Positions 1 to 13,181 of a stretch of 64,000 nucleotides of DNA are shown here, in pieces. A model generated the notes under the pieces. It was not told the DNA's origin, made no database searches, and saw only the letters and a list, made by a program, of their open reading frames with translations. A program made the translations under genes and the position numbers. The stretch comes from Setophaga petechia (lineage: Eukaryota > Chordata > Aves > Passeriformes > Parulidae). The stretch covers positions 10,372,001 through 10,436,000 of the forward strand of contig JANCRA010000009.1 of the NCBI GenBank assembly GCA_024362935.1, given 5' to 3'. Within the stretch, counting starts at the first letter, position 1, and each line of letters begins with the position of its first letter.

Positions 1-564
1 TGCATTTAAAAGCATTTTCCCTGTTTGTTGCCACATGTTATTTCATGCCAATAAATCCTTCACTGTTTAGGATTTTCATTTTAACTCTTAACATTCTTAT
101 CAATAATTTTGTTTACCCCTTGGGTTTCTACTCTTTTCTCAAAGACAATTCTCAATGTGGTTAAAAAATCACAATAGAACGCATGGGCTGTAGCTGAAGC
201 TCTGGAGATCTGAAGGTCTAAGTTAAATAACTGCAGAGCAGTATTTTGCTTCCATGATTTGGATAGTGACAAGTAACAGTGTGGTTAAAATGAAATATAA
301 AAATATGAAAAATTACCTAAAAGAGCTGACACTATCATAGAGGGAAATAAAGAGATCAACACAAGTACAAATTACACCTAATCTTGAAAAAATAGGAAAT
401 GCAGTAAGAAAGTAATTTCAGAACACTGAAAGGGAAAACCGCAAACCAGCTTGATGCCTTCTGGAATCCCTTGCAATAGTGCTCCCTAGGCAAGTCAGAC
501 CAGTTGCTCACAAAATTAACTCCAGTGACAAGGAGCAAAGGTCTTTCTCTAGAGTGGAGTGAAA

Positions 565-588
565 AAACCAAACCAAACCAAACCAAAA
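565..588. repeat. (AAACC)n short tandem repeat
   Basis: About five units of AAACC are followed by AAAACT. This is a short simple repeat of the kind common in vertebrate intergenic DNA. Confidence 0.85.
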
Positions 589-862
589 CTAGGAGAATTG
601 AATGGTTTTTAATTGGTTGTCTCTGATGAATACTATTCTAGGAGACAAAAGAAATTGACCTAACCTCAGAATAAAAAGAGATTACCTTATTACTTTGAAG
701 AATTTGTTGGAGAAAGGAAGTACAGGAACATTTAAAGTGTTTCTTAAAAGAGAGAAAACAGAAAGCACGAGTTTTCAGTCTTATTGGTTTCATAGCATTC
801 AGTATGATCCTAGAAAAGGACTGCAATTCTGAAAAGGTTCTGGTGGAAGCACATGTAAATAA

Positions 863-896
863 CTAATTGACCATAACTGAGAGAATGGTCAATTAG
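863..896. repeat. Perfect 12-bp-stem inverted repeat
   Basis: The arm CTAATTGACCAT at 863-874 is the exact reverse complement of ATGGTCAATTAG at 885-896, with a 10-nt loop. Nothing around it suggests an RNA gene or a transposon end. It may be chance or part of an old palindromic element. Confidence 0.8.
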
Positions 897-1028
897 AACT
901 CAGGTTAAAAATGTGTGGTTCTCTTCTAGGTAACAGACTTACTGGATACAAGGAAAGGGAAACATTAAAAAAACCCATTTCCACAAGTCTCTTACAAGTT
1001 CTCTAAATGTTCTGAAAACAATTTGCTG

Positions 1029-1052
1029 ATATAGTGTAGAATATAGTGTAGA
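1029..1052. repeat. 12-bp perfect tandem duplication
   Basis: ATATAGTGTAGA occurs twice head to tail (1029-1040 and 1041-1052). It is a local replication-slippage duplication. Confidence 0.9.
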
Positions 1053-4000
1053 AAAACCCCTAAGACAGTGTGTTATGTAGAAGTTTTTATTGATATGCCT
1101 TTGAAATAATCTACACTGATTCAATCTCAGACTTAGTGTTTTTCTTTTGCAATTAGGTATTATATGGGCAGCTTGTCAACCATGTGAAAATATGCTGATT
1201 GTGTAAAAGGCTGGTCTTAGCATGCACCCTTTAGATCTTACACATCCCTTGTAAAGGCCAAACATTTATTCTAAAACTAAAGCTCTTCCAAAAGTTGCAG
1301 TTATCCAAATGTCTATTAGTTTACAGACACAGGTTGTAAATTTCACAAAGTATAATATTTCTTACACATTTTCTGGCAGTTTTATTCTCAGCTGTGGAAA
1401 ATCTAAATAGAGCACCTGACAGCAGTCAAGTATTTCCTCTTTTGGTGCCAATCCAAAATTCAGAAGCGAGGAAGTAAAACCCAAGTCTTTAAAGTGCTGA
1501 AGAATTTTCAATTTAATTTTGCTACTGGAGAAAGAGAATGGGCACTTGATGTTTATCTGGCATTCTGGTCCAGACACTAATGGTGATGGGTATACTCTAT
1601 CCTGTGAAGAGAAGTGTTCTTCCACTCAGAAAGGTCATCTGGACATTGCTGGTGGACATTTCTGCCAGCTAAACCTCAGGGGGTTTATTTTAGTTTTTTT
1701 CTAAGGATGTCACCTCGTTTGAGGTTAACTGAAGCTCTCATGGATTTGTTTATACTAATTCTGGTAATTCCCTGAGAACTAGGGGAAGCTGGAGCAGTTC
1801 CCTTTGGTGGCCAGGGAGCCTGGTGTTATTTCAGTCATGCTCTCTGTACAGCCATTACTCAGTCCTTCAGCAATTCAGCATTGACACAGATGTGGTCAAG
1901 CAAAGCTGACGCAAATCGTTATACAAACAGTATCATTGTTGCATTTAGCTGTAGCAGAAGATTTATAGCTTCACATAATCCCATAAATCACACAAAGAGC
2001 CTGGAGTTTCTCAGATTCAAGGAAGAGGTTTCAGCTGCAGCACTTTCAGAGCCAGAGGACCTGGTGAATAAAACAGCAGGTGTGAACTTCAGCAGATCCC
2101 TCTCTCCTGCCCCAGGTGGGCAGCTGCCTTCTCCCATATAACTTCAGAAACACCACAGGCAGGATTAGGAATGTATTCCAGACTGAGGAGCCTGCTCACC
2201 CAGCATCCCCGTGTCCAGCTTAAAACAAAGTTTGCAAGTTATGTCTCTCAATTGAGTAAACATAAAATCAGTCTGAGGCCTCCTGGTCCAGAGAGATCCC
2301 TTCTGCCCCTGTAGGGTCCAGTATTACAACTTCTCATCCCAGAGCCAGGAACCAGTGTTTCCAGCTTTGCAGCACTGAGTACCACAGAAATTTTTCCAGT
2401 TTTGGGTACCTAATTACTTTTCAAATCACTTGACAGTTTGTCAGCTGAAGAGCAGAGAAATGACTTAAAAGCCAATGTCCATCTTACAAAATAAAATTTT
2501 AATGGTACACTCCCAGCTCAAGCTGTTGAAGAAAATGAAAGAAAGAAAAGAGATAAATATGTAACCTGAATTTCTTCACTACTGCTTTGGATTCTGGTTC
2601 ATGTGAGGCCCATCAGGCTAAATTTTCTTAACTGAAATTGTGGTGATTATTAAGAAAGCATAAACTGCAATAAAGATTAAAAAACTATTTTCAGAAATAC
2701 AGGTTGCCTCCTAAAAAAAAAAAAAAACAAAAATCTGAGGTGATCTATTGTAATTCTCAGACCAACAATTCTGTCTCATTTATTCCATACTAGAGTGTAT
2801 TGAGATATAAAAAGCATTATGAGTCATTTGTCCTACTGCTGTTTAGAATTCTTCATGAACATTTTGATCTCTTATCTCCATGTGTTTGTAGTTTGAGCAG
2901 CTAATCTTTGCATCACTGATTTGATCTTAAGACTTCAAAGGAACAAAATTAATGAAGATAAAATGATGTCTAATGGAAGGGGGGAAATATATTCAGAAGA
3001 ATAACAATATATATATGATAACAAAACTTTGTTATTTTATTTTTATTAATTCCTGTACATTAACCCATGTAAAGCTCACAGAATTATTTTGATTAAAAAT
3101 GGAAGAAACATTTATCTCAGCATTTTTGGATCTTTCAGTTGATGTTTTAAGATGAAATTTCAGAACAAAATTGATGAAATGGGATAATATGTGAATAAAT
3201 TATCTAAAAATAATGAAATCCTTTCTTATCAGATATCTCTTGATAAACCTTGACTTGCTATTTCAAGTTTTTCATTTGGCAAAGAAAACAAGAAGATATG
3301 TGTTTTATATTGGTTTATTCCTTAAAAATTTTTTAACATAGATTTTTAGCCAGACATTAATCATTAGGACAGATGTAACTGCATTTTCGTTATACCTTTT
3401 GAGAATACACCCAATTACACAAACTTATAGAAATCTGAATGCTATAAAATGATATTATAATGATTTTTTTGTCCAATGGTTATTGGGAAAAAAATCAAGT
3501 TATGGTACTCTATGACAGTAAGTACAGTTTTATGTACTATAGTCACTCAGTCACTCACCCAAGAATTCATTGGTGGTCCCATCATAGTCTAATTGACACT
3601 TCACCTATAGAATGAGCAAATCTCAGGATGCAAAGCCATGTAAATACATTTTAAGTACACTGACCTTAGCTCAGCATCAAAGGTTTCAGAGAAAGTTGTC
3701 AAAGACAATGATATTTCACTGTCATTTCACTAAAGGACATAATCCTTTCTCATTAGAAATTATCTACAAAAAATATTTAACTTATGATTCATATAATCAG
3801 ATCACTGAATTTTCCAGAAGGTTTTTAAATCAAGATTTATAATTCAACATTTATGTCTAGATTGAAAAATTCAAAGGCAAAAACTTTAAAAATATTCTAA
3901 CCTTTCATAAGGTAGTATTTTTACAAATATTATCACATTTCCTAGGTACTACTAGCAAGGAAATAAATTCCTTTCCCATTCAAAGAGTGATAAAAATAGT

Positions 4001-4407
4001 ATTTACCCTTTTCCAAATACCATCAAAAGAGAATGAACTAATGACAGTGTAATGAACAATATTTGCATTGCCTGCCAGCCTTTTCTGAAACATTAGTAAT
4101 ATAACTCAGAAGTCTCTATGCTGGCTCACACTGTACCTGTAACACTGAACTGATCAACAACCGTCTTTCTCATAAGTGTTCACTTGTGGAAAATGGTGCT
4201 GGAACAGAAACTAGGTCCCTTTATGCAGTTATCATTCCTACCTCCACTCTAAGTTCCTGCTAAGTATTGGAGGCTGCTAAACTGCACAGCAATGCTTTGC
4301 TTTACAAATCGACTATTCCCCCAGCTTTTGACATTCTGAGTTGATCAAAAGATGCCTCAGTCTTGGCAAGGTAATTGTCCCATAGCTGACTCTACTGTGA
4401 TGCAGTA

Positions 4408-4446
4408 ACAGTATCTAAACACCCAAACAGTATTCTAAACACCCAA
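4408..4446. repeat. Tandem duplication of about 20 bp
   Basis: ACAGTATCTAAACACCCAA at 4408-4426 is repeated at 4427-4446 with one inserted T. It is a recent-looking local duplication. Confidence 0.9.
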
Positions 4447-4589
4447 AAGACCCAACATATCTGAGTCAATGTGACACATCACACCAAATTCCTTCCAAAA
4501 TACTGCAGCTTTTACTTAACAATTGGCATCGCCAGCAGGTCAGGGGAGGTGAACCTTCTCTCCTTGGAACAAGTGAGACAAATCTGAAA

Positions 4590-4750
4590 ATCAGGGTTCA
4601 GTGCTGGGCTCTTCAGTACAAAAGAGACATGTATATACTGGAGACAGTCCAGCAAAGAGCGAAGAAGATGATGAAGGGACTGAAACATCTTTTCTCTGAA
4701 GAAAGACAGAGATAATTGGGGCAGTTGAGCCTGGAGAACAGAATATTTCC
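4590..4750 (+). mobile_element. CR1 LINE fragment (ORF2 C-terminal region)
   Basis: In one plus-strand frame the DNA reads WALQYKRDMYILETVQQRAKK and then continues with MMKGLKHLFSEERQR, a stop, and LGQLSLENRIF. This follows the block near the C-terminus of avian CR1 ORF2 (WAP-YKKDIE-LE-VQRRATK, then KGLEH-SYEERLRELGLFSLEKRRL). At least one stop interrupts the frame, both ends fade into unrelated sequence and no 3' tail is present, so this is a dead internal fragment. The family call rests on recognising this block; the subfamily cannot be set by eye. Confidence 0.85.
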
Positions 4751-7700
4751 TACTGTAAATCAAGTTGTTCCTGTTTACTCTGGTTGTCTTGCATTGACAA
4801 GTTCAGAAAACATACATTTGGAGAGAGCTCTAGTGTCTGGCAGTGTCACACCTGTGTGAGTTTACCAGGATTGCCAGTCCACTGCAAACTGCTGCATGAC
4901 TTTACAGAATATAAAAATATTCATTCAGTATTTCCATCACACAAAGACACTGCTAATCTTTAGCAGGTCTAGCAAAGCAGCAAGCTAGTGAAACAACAAG
5001 TTTTTCACATTTCTTTTCTTCCTTTTACCACCCTCAGTCATATTTAATTGTTCACCAATTGGTGGACTTATTTAAAATTCACCAATTGGAAATCTGCTCC
5101 TTCAGCTGTGGAAGGTAGGTATCTTTTATCTACACTATAGTAAGCTTCAGATGTTCTAATCATAACTCCATGTAAGAATGAGGTCAGAAACTTTTTCCGC
5201 TGACATTTTACTCAGAAGAACCTTTAGACAGCCCATCTCAGAGAAGTGAGATCCGTGCTTTCCCAGAAATCAATTAAGTTCCATGCCATTTCTTTACACA
5301 GCTGTGCTCAGGGTTCCCATTCCTTGAAGTGCACCACTAAGAGCAAACTCTGAGACGTAACAGTTTGTACCCAGCACATCACTGACGTACACATTCAGCA
5401 GAGCCCTGCAAACAGAGTGTGATGGGGCTGGCTTTGGATATTAACAAGCTACCTCTTCCCTCCCTGTTATAACTTTCTCACACTCAAACCATGATCTGTT
5501 ACCATTTTCATTAAGCATGAATATACATCCTTAGCATATAGTAATTACCTCTTCCCTAGCCATTTATCAAAGAAATGCTATAAATTAGCCTGCAGAAGAA
5601 AATTAACTCCCGGGGGAAATTTCAAGTTGCACCAATGTAAATGTTACAGGGCCTCAGGAGGTTAAGGGAATTATTGTGTGAAACTGAGAGAACTTGGCTT
5701 ACTTATTCTGCTTTACAGCATGCTGATAACTTTCACACAGTAAGATACCCATTAAACCACTAGGCCAAATAGCTTCCTAGCCTGGAGGCTGGCTAAAATC
5801 CAGGAAGAGGCCTATGCATTTAATATGACACTTAAATGGAATTTAGTTTCATAAACCCCAAGCTGTGATTGAGAAAAAAACATTTCAATGGTCAGATCAC
5901 CTAAAGCTAAAAGTATGCAGGTTCTGTAAAAAAATTTGGTCTTTTACTTTGAAGATCCAGATATCTGGATTCATAGTCCCAGAAACACTTCAGAGCCCAG
6001 TAAACTACAGACTCAGACAGCTATGCTATCACTCATCTGAAATCCACATGTCCATCTGCTTAAACTGACTGATGTACCTGATCTGTTATGTCTGATAATT
6101 ATGAATGTGCTTTGGCTAGAAGATTTTAAGGTGAAATAGTGACATTTCTTCTTTTAAGAACTGTAGAAGGAGGCAAGGAAGACTACTATAATGGTAGCAG
6201 CCATCTCTTACCTAGCAACTATCCTTACTGAGAAAAGACCTGGATTTCACCTCAGTCTGCAGAGATTTATATCAGTAGCTTCTATCAGACTTCTCTGCTA
6301 AAGTGAGATAATTTTCACCTGTCCTTTTGAAGCTTTACCATCTTAAAGTTCACAGAGTGATGGAAAAAGAGCAGGCAAAAGATAATACTTTGGTCCAGTC
6401 TATGAGTGTAACACCCCACTGGGCTGGGTGTCTTTTCCAGGTATTCAGCATAACCTGGAAAAAATAAAGGAATAAAGGAGTGGTTGTGGAAAATCTTCCC
6501 TTTCCCAGTTGAATGCAGTGCTGATCTACACAGCTCCTCCTGATACTTGTCAAGTACTGCAGCTCCTCAAGCCTTTGTTGCAAAATACTAAGTTTTCAAA
6601 AAAGAAGGAGGTGGGGGGAATAAATCATGAGTCATTACACATTGCAGAATATTCTGTACCCTTGTGCTTAAGGCCTCTGTTTAGAAAAGTAAGCATGGGA
6701 TGGTGTATTTGTGTGATCTGCCCTGCAGTGGTGACCCCTGGAAGCACTGCAGTGAGAGGCCAGGGCTGCGCCTGCCAGAAAACTGACAAGTGTTCTCTAA
6801 AGGCACTGAGCTTCAACTCAGACAGAGCACTTGCTTGGACTCAGTCCAGTGTGTTAATTTATGAACTGAAAAGGGTCTGGGAATCCACTCCATAAATCCC
6901 AAGCTAGTAGTAGAATATTCATATGTGCAAGCTATACACATAACAAAATTCTAAAATTAAGTATGCTAGACCCAGTTTCTTTCATATAAAAAATTCAGAT
7001 AGTATGTTAATTTCATTAATCCCATTTGGTTTTCTCATACCCAATCACAGGGATTTCCCTTTTACTGGTACTGAATTCAGTGGTAGGAATGTGTCCTTGC
7101 TGCTTTCCCATTCCTTGGCAGCCTACCTGGCTCCACTGCCACAGAAGTGCTTAGATAGCCAAGAAGCAAAGCAGTACCTCTTCCAGCTACATAAAAACAG
7201 AGAGGTATGTTATCTTCCACCCCCCCATACCATGCCGTCAAAAGCAGTTGCTGTACTCGTTGTAGGTAATTTTCCTGAGCTTTATGACCAAGGTTGTAAT
7301 TGAATTTTGTAAGGCAGAGAGATGCCAGGGCAAAACACTCTGAATTTCCCTGCCAACATTTTGTCACCTTGCTTCTTTCACTATGGTATCCAGCCTCTAG
7401 GAGGTGTTGGGTCACCTCACAACATCCCAGAATGTTATCAGTGTTACAAATTTGTGGAAGTTTTGATGACAAGATTTTTGATAAAATTTCCAGGAAACAC
7501 ATTCCACTTTTTTAGATGTATGTCAAAATTTCTAGTCCAATCTGATCTCTTAATTTTAACAATATTTAATAAATAATAAAGTTAGATAATTGCATGTCAC
7601 AAACAGCTGCCATTGCCTAACTGCAGCAACACTGCAGCAGAATGGGAGATAAGCAGAACCCTGATAAAAAATTCAAATTATTTTGGATGTTTATAGAGTG

Positions 7701-10664
7701 ACTATCCCCTTCTGGACAGTACCTGGGCATTTAGAGGTTTGAAATAATTACTTGTATGAATGCATAAAAAAAAAAAAATCCATCTCTGCATACAGATGGT
7801 TTTAGAATGAGAAAGACCTATTGATCTTTCATTATTATCTTTCATAATATTACAGGCCTTATGGAGCAGAAAGGCGACTGCATATGAAACTGCATCTAAT
7901 AAAAACAACAGCAACTACAAGCAGTGACCTGGCAACTGTGTAGGATATAAGGAAAAGTGAGGTACTGGAACAATATGGAACATTATTTATGGGTCTTTTG
8001 GAGGTTGATTCCAAAGTCAAAAACAGATGCAGAAAGAAACAAGGAAGCTCTGGAGATTGAATGGTGTCTTTGTCGATAAAAAAATTTATACGAAACATCA
8101 GTCTTAAATGTGGATACAGTTAAAGACAAATAAACTACTAGAATATATAAAGGATAGAAAAATTAAATGAAACACAATATTTGTTGCGCAAAGCAAAACC
8201 AGATGGCAGGCTGTACTTGGGTTAAATTATGATTTATTTGTTTTCTGTTGGAAGATGTGCCTTGCTTTGGGGACAACATACCAGTGGGAAATCAAAGGGA
8301 GTCTATATTTTAAACTTATATCTAATAAAGGAAGGGTAAGAAATGTTCAACTCAGTTTTAAAAGAAAGGTGTTCCTCATAGTATTATACCAGAAATATTT
8401 CTAATTTAAAAAAGGAAAAAACCAATTTATGAAAGATAGAATTATTGAAGACTTATTCTGTGTGTGTTTGAGGAACTACATTCCAGAAGAATATTCTAAA
8501 AGGATTATTAAAAATAAATGAACAATTTCACTGTGACTACAGCAAGTGGGTGGAACCCACAGGCAGACAGCTTATACTAAGAAACATGAAATAGCTCTCG
8601 GCCTTGGACACTGAATCATACTCAAGTGTTATGATTTGATCAGTCTTACGTGTAACAGCACTGTGTTTGCTTCCCACACCCTATTTTTAGAGGTATTTCA
8701 AACTATATCTAGTGGGGTTAAAGAATGGCCTGTTGGTTCCACAGTATTTGGGCACAGGCCATATTCAGCGTGGCAGTGTCAGATTCAGCAGATCTGTGGC
8801 AGTGTCCCACTGCAGCCCAGCTGGCCTGTCAGGCTGAAGTACCCCTCTGATCAGAGGCAGGTTGTGTTTACCCAGCCACAGCCTGGCACACCATGCAGAT
8901 ATGTCCCAAGCACCCAGAGATGCAGACAAGCATGCCCAGGGATTTTGAGTGTGCCCAGACACCCACCTGCTGGTGGAGAGAGCTTAGCTGAAAAGCACTC
9001 TGGAAAATGGCACAACAATGTATCAAACAAGTGTCAAAGAGTGTCCAAAATCCTAGCAATCTTTGGAGTCTTTGGAGTGTATCAGAAGAGTTGGCTTGCT
9101 TGCCCTTCAGAAAATGGTTAGAAGGCTGTCACTTTGAGACGTACCCCTGGGGAGTTGCCTCCCTGCTCTCAGGCAAGGGATGCAGCCAGAGAAGAGGACC
9201 AAAAACTTGGGGTCCTTGCTCTGTTCCTAGCTCCCATTTCATGCTACATTCCAAACAGCTGTAAAACATGATGTTACTTTCCATAATGATAATGACAAAG
9301 GGCATTGTATTTGTATTGTCTTTGGAGTCATAGCCACTAAATAGCATCATTTTCTGGAGCTACTATGACTTGTAGGTTAAAAGATTTTTCTAAATTTTCA
9401 TCTTTTCGTCTTTGCCATACACCACTGTATATGAGTGTATTTCGGGAACAAGTGGCAGATATTCACATGCTAGTGTGATCCTATTTAGCTTAATTTTTAA
9501 ATATTTTAAGGTTTATGACCTCCTTTTTGCTGGCTTTGGGCTTATTACCTGTCTTGCCTTTTATTTTTCTTGAAGAGAAGAGATGCTGCAACAGGTTGGG
9601 AGGCAGACGAGGGAGCTGGAAAACACATAGTAAAATAAAAAATGTTTGGTTTATGAACAACGCAGCAACAGAAGTTTGCACAGCACAGTTATGTCAGTGA
9701 AAATTTTATATAAAATAATAAAAATTGCTGTCCCAAAGTCGCAGTTTTAGTGTGATGTACTTTCAGCAAATCCTGATTAATGTAGATAATGCAGACACTG
9801 AGAAAACAAGATTATTAATGATAATGACAGAGGCTTTTAGACTAAACTTTTATTTTAACTTGTATTTTAAAATTTACCATAGCTTCAAATACTTCAAAGG
9901 CTCACTTTTTCTGAGCTGCATCTGTGAAACAATGCTCCTTCCCATCTTCTTGTACACTCCTTGGTCTTTACTATTTTTTCTTACTGTAATCTACACAGTG
10001 AATTTTTTGCCTAGTTCTACACTCACGGCATGGAAACCCTCTTATGATTTCATTTGCAGAAGGTATGTTGGACAAAGTTTCATAGTATCATGTGCAGCCT
10101 CCCATTTGTGACAAGGATTAACTGGATAAAGGCTTCTCCTGCAGCCTAGGCAATAGTATCAGGCCACTTCTGATTAGAAAGATACGTCCTCCAGTTGAAA
10201 TTGCTGGTTTACCATAATTAAATAAAGCCAAATTTACCATATGTCTAACAAATGTGAACAACATCCACCCCCAGACCTCTAATGATAGGACAAAACAGAA
10301 CATGAAGAGCGTAATATATATTATTATATTGTCCTACCATATTTTCCATTTGCTTTTCAGCCACTGAAACAATTATCCTCTTTCTCATGGTAGATGGTAA
10401 AGGAAAACCAGCAAATAGTATTGTTTGACTTTTGGTCTCTATAAGTCTTTTGACACTGTTGTGCTGAAATTTCCACATGCAAGCCAAGGAAATGTGGAAT
10501 AGAGGAAATCATCACAAGGTGTATACATGCTTGAAGAGTGATTCTCAAAGCCATTAGCTATTATTTTTCCTGAAATGCTTGCTACATTTCCCTTAGGATC
10601 CCATAAATACATTTACTGGGTTTGGTTAATAACTTCCTGAAATCTAGGAAAAGAATAGAATATT
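4751..10664. other. Non-coding DNA with a GC-richer patch, no gene seen
   Basis: This stretch holds several overlapping open frames, none recognisable. The largest are 128 codons plus (6509-6895), 141 codons minus (7077-7502), 161 codons plus (8636-9121) and 128 codons plus (9725-10111). The 8750-9250 patch is richer in GC than its surroundings, which lengthens frames on both strands; it could be an old LTR or another decayed repeat, but I see no matching ends. Around 5051-5089 the motif TTCACCAATTGG occurs twice, the first time within the 12-bp palindrome CACCAATTGGTG. Confidence 0.55.
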
Positions 10665-10890
10665 TCTATAAAGTTGCGGGTTACACCAAACTGAGAGGCT
10701 GGAAAGCACATTGAAGGAATTAGATACATGACTAGGCAGAAGAGTGGCAGATTAGGATGCAGAAGATCACTAACATTTTAAAAAATGAGTAACATACATG
10801 ACTCTCCTCTTAAAAAAAAATAGGCAGATTTTATGATCCAATAAAAAGTACAGAGTAATAAGACATTCAGGAAAAATTATTGGCTAATTG
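10665..10890 (+). mobile_element. Degenerate CR1/LINE reverse-transcriptase fragment
   Basis: The DNA at about 10670-10705 reads KVAGYTKLRGWKAH, a worn version of the RT catalytic neighbourhood (KFADDTKLGG) of CR1-type LINEs. The second catalytic Asp codon region is damaged. Further on, sequence around 10840-10880 resembles the block that follows it in CR1 (FNKDKCKVLHLG). A-runs and stops interrupt the frame. It is an old, inactive fragment; relationship to CR1 rather than another CR1-clade LINE is inferred. Confidence 0.5.
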
Positions 10891-13054
10891 GTTTTTAAAA
10901 ACAAAACAAAGTATGAGAAAACTGAGAAGGAACTAGGTTCTTTCTTTGTGGAAAGAAAGACAAACTAGGAGGCAGCTGGAAGAGGAGGGAGAAAAGAAAG
11001 ACACAGTAATGGTACTGCAAGGGTGCCAAGCAGTTCTACCAGCAGTCAGAGCCACAGGATGGATTTAGGAAAGGACTTTGTTATTCTCAGGGGAGCAAAG
11101 GCCTGTAGCTGGCTATCTGCAGAGATCATGGAATCCATTTCATGGAGGTAGCAAAGACCTGCCAGGTCCTTCTTTAGCACAATAGGCAGACCAAAACAGG
11201 TTAGTTTTATTCTTTCATTTTCTGAACTGTGTGCCCTAAAAGCGAAAAAGATAAATATACTGATGAGGCAGTTTAAAAAAATTAAACCTGGATCAGCCAA
11301 GAGGTTTCTTTAATGTATTTGAATCTGCCATTGTTCTAAACACCTTGGAACTTCTATGGGTATTGTAACAGACTTTCTGCTCATGCCCACCTTTAAAAGG
11401 CTGAGGACTTTGCTACTGTCTCAGCCATACCACTAACACACAAGCTGCTGCTCCTCATGCAGTCCCTCTTTGACACCCTTTCTCTTGGTGCATCCTCAAG
11501 CTCAAGACTTGCTGCTGACAAAGGCATCAAAGACATGAGAACACAAACAAGGGTTGGAATAAAGCCACAGTGACCACAACAGCCTGTCCTACAAGATGAA
11601 GTCAGCATCAGGGAATGAATGTACTTTAAGCTGGGTTGTGAAACCACCCTCTGACTTCCTGTTCCTTTTGAGTGTAATCATAGAGCAGACCACTCTGCTC
11701 TGGGACTCAGTTTACACAGAAGTGATATTGAAATCCTACACCAGACTTTTTCACCTCTCTGTGCCATCTGTGTCTGTTAACTGCCTTTGTTGTGATGCCA
11801 ATGTTCTAGTTTGTCTCATTTCATTTATTTGTCCTCAACAGATTTTCCTCTTATTTGAATATCTAAAAAAGCCAGCAGAAAATCCTTTTTAGTGTCAATT
11901 TTGATAATTGCCTGTGTTGAAACTTTGTGAGGATTTTCTATTTATATTTGTCTATTTTTATTTGTATTTCTCTATTTCTATTTTACTAGTAAATAAGTAA
12001 TCCCAGTAAATAAACTTGTACTGTGAAAATAATGAATATTATATTAATAGGTAGATGTATTCTAAATGCATGCCCCTGATACTTTTTACTTAGCAGCCTT
12101 GTACAAAAAAAAATAGCAAAGCACTGTTTTAATTAAATATTTAATGCATAAGTTATTTTTTTGCTACTACTGCCATTGTATAGCCAACCTCAGAAGATGC
12201 ATATCTCTGATTTCTAAAATGATAATTAAAATCTTAATTTCCCCCAGGATTAGAAATTAGTAGGATTTTGTCCTGTAATATGCAAAAATACTAAACTTAG
12301 GAGAACAACCACTGGAAAGAATATTCAATCCCCAGATTTCAGAGGAAGGCTATTTATTTTTCATTGTAAGACCAATCAAATATTTATTTTTCCTTCTCTC
12401 AAATGAATTTTGTTGGTGGTTAACTCTTAGTTCAGTCACACAAATTTTCAATTCAATATTCAGCCCAAGGGACATAAACATCTGGAGATGGAATGGAAAT
12501 AAATTGCAAAAAAGGAAAAGAGATTTCCTTCTCCTGCTGAAGAGAATTCCGTTTTTAAAAAAGCCTGAAGGAAGTTTACATTTTCAGCCATTGCTGCCTA
12601 TCCTCTCTCAGACCATGTCTTAAATGAACTGTTTGTGTCTCTAAGTTTTGGGGCAGAAATCTCTACCTGAGGTGTGTGAAGAAGGTTCAGATGGCTGGAA
12701 GCTCAAAAAGAGGAAGGTAAATCAGCAAAGTAATCCTCAAAAATGGCAAACAGCAGATAAAGTGCTTATCGATGCTCAAAAAAGTGGCCTATTGCAAAGT
12801 AGCAATAAAGAGATTTGTAGAAATGTTTTCCTTTTTTTCTTTAACTTGTGCTTCAATCACTGGGCTCATCCTGCATTGTGTGACTGTGAGAAGCTTCTAT
12901 GGAAATTACCTGGCAGAAATTTTACATGTATGCAAATATCATCTACCCACAAGCAGTATTTCTCTAAGTTTATGAAAACATTACTACTCTAAGGTTAAGG
13001 ATGTCCCTGCTCAAAAATGATTGATACGTCATTCTGCCTATGAATCCAGTAAAA
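10891..13054. other. AT-rich non-coding DNA, no gene seen
   Basis: Open frames of 84-114 codons (for example 11596-11892 plus and 12648-12992 plus) have no recognisable domain. The segment 11900-12450 is very AT-rich, with repeated TATTT/CTATTT words at 11935-11990. I see no transposon ends. Confidence 0.55.
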
Positions 13055-13062
13055 ATGTTGTA

Positions 13063-13094
13063 TCCCACTCCTACATCAAACAGTAGGAGTGGGA
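13063..13094. repeat. Perfect 12-bp-stem hairpin at edge of LTR-like block
   Basis: TCCCACTCCTAC (13063-13074) and GTAGGAGTGGGA (13083-13094) are exact reverse complements with an 8-nt loop. It sits near the presumed 3' end of the minus-strand LTR-like block, so it may be an LTR end feature or the junction of an inverted duplication. Confidence 0.85.
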
Positions 13095-13175
13095 CCATCC
13101 AAGATGCATAGATACCCATGGTCAAAAGAGAATAGCAAAAACCAAAAGGGTTCCAAAAAACCAAGTTCACAAAGT

Positions 13176-13181
13176 TTTATT
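13176..13181 (-). terminator. Poly(A) signal of LTR-like block
   Basis: TTTATT on the plus strand gives AATAAA on the minus strand, placed where an LTR's R-region signal would be. Inferred from position only. Confidence 0.4.

Larger units (their letters stand above)
1..4589. other. AT-rich non-coding DNA, no gene seen
   Basis: No frame shows a recognisable domain. The open frames are under 90 codons and overlap each other on both strands. The longest are a minus-strand 87-codon frame at 1362-1625 and a plus-strand 86-codon frame at 1881-2141; neither resembles a family I know. Small structures are listed separately: an (AAACC)n run, a 12-bp-stem hairpin, two short tandem duplications and an A-run near 2713-2727. 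The stretch 2600-4050 is especially AT-rich. I see no transposon with clear ends. Confidence 0.6.

Noticed and set aside
7077..7502. 141-codon minus-strand frame as a gene
   Set aside because: Unrecognised protein with overlapping frames on the other strand; length is within chance for a window this size.
8636..9121. 161-codon open frame as a protein-coding gene
   Set aside because: No domain, signal peptide or family resemblance, and the frame sits in a GC-richer patch that lengthens frames on both strands. Kept only as an observation.
9725..10111. 128-codon frame rich in Phe, Leu and Tyr as a membrane protein
   Set aside because: The hydrophobic look comes from T-rich DNA read in frame; there is no regular helix and loop pattern and no family resemblance.
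12648..12992. Possible exon ending at GAGGAAG|GTAAATC near 12717
   Set aside because: A donor-like site is present, but the upstream acceptor is poor and the peptide (EEGSDGWKLKKRK) matches nothing I know.
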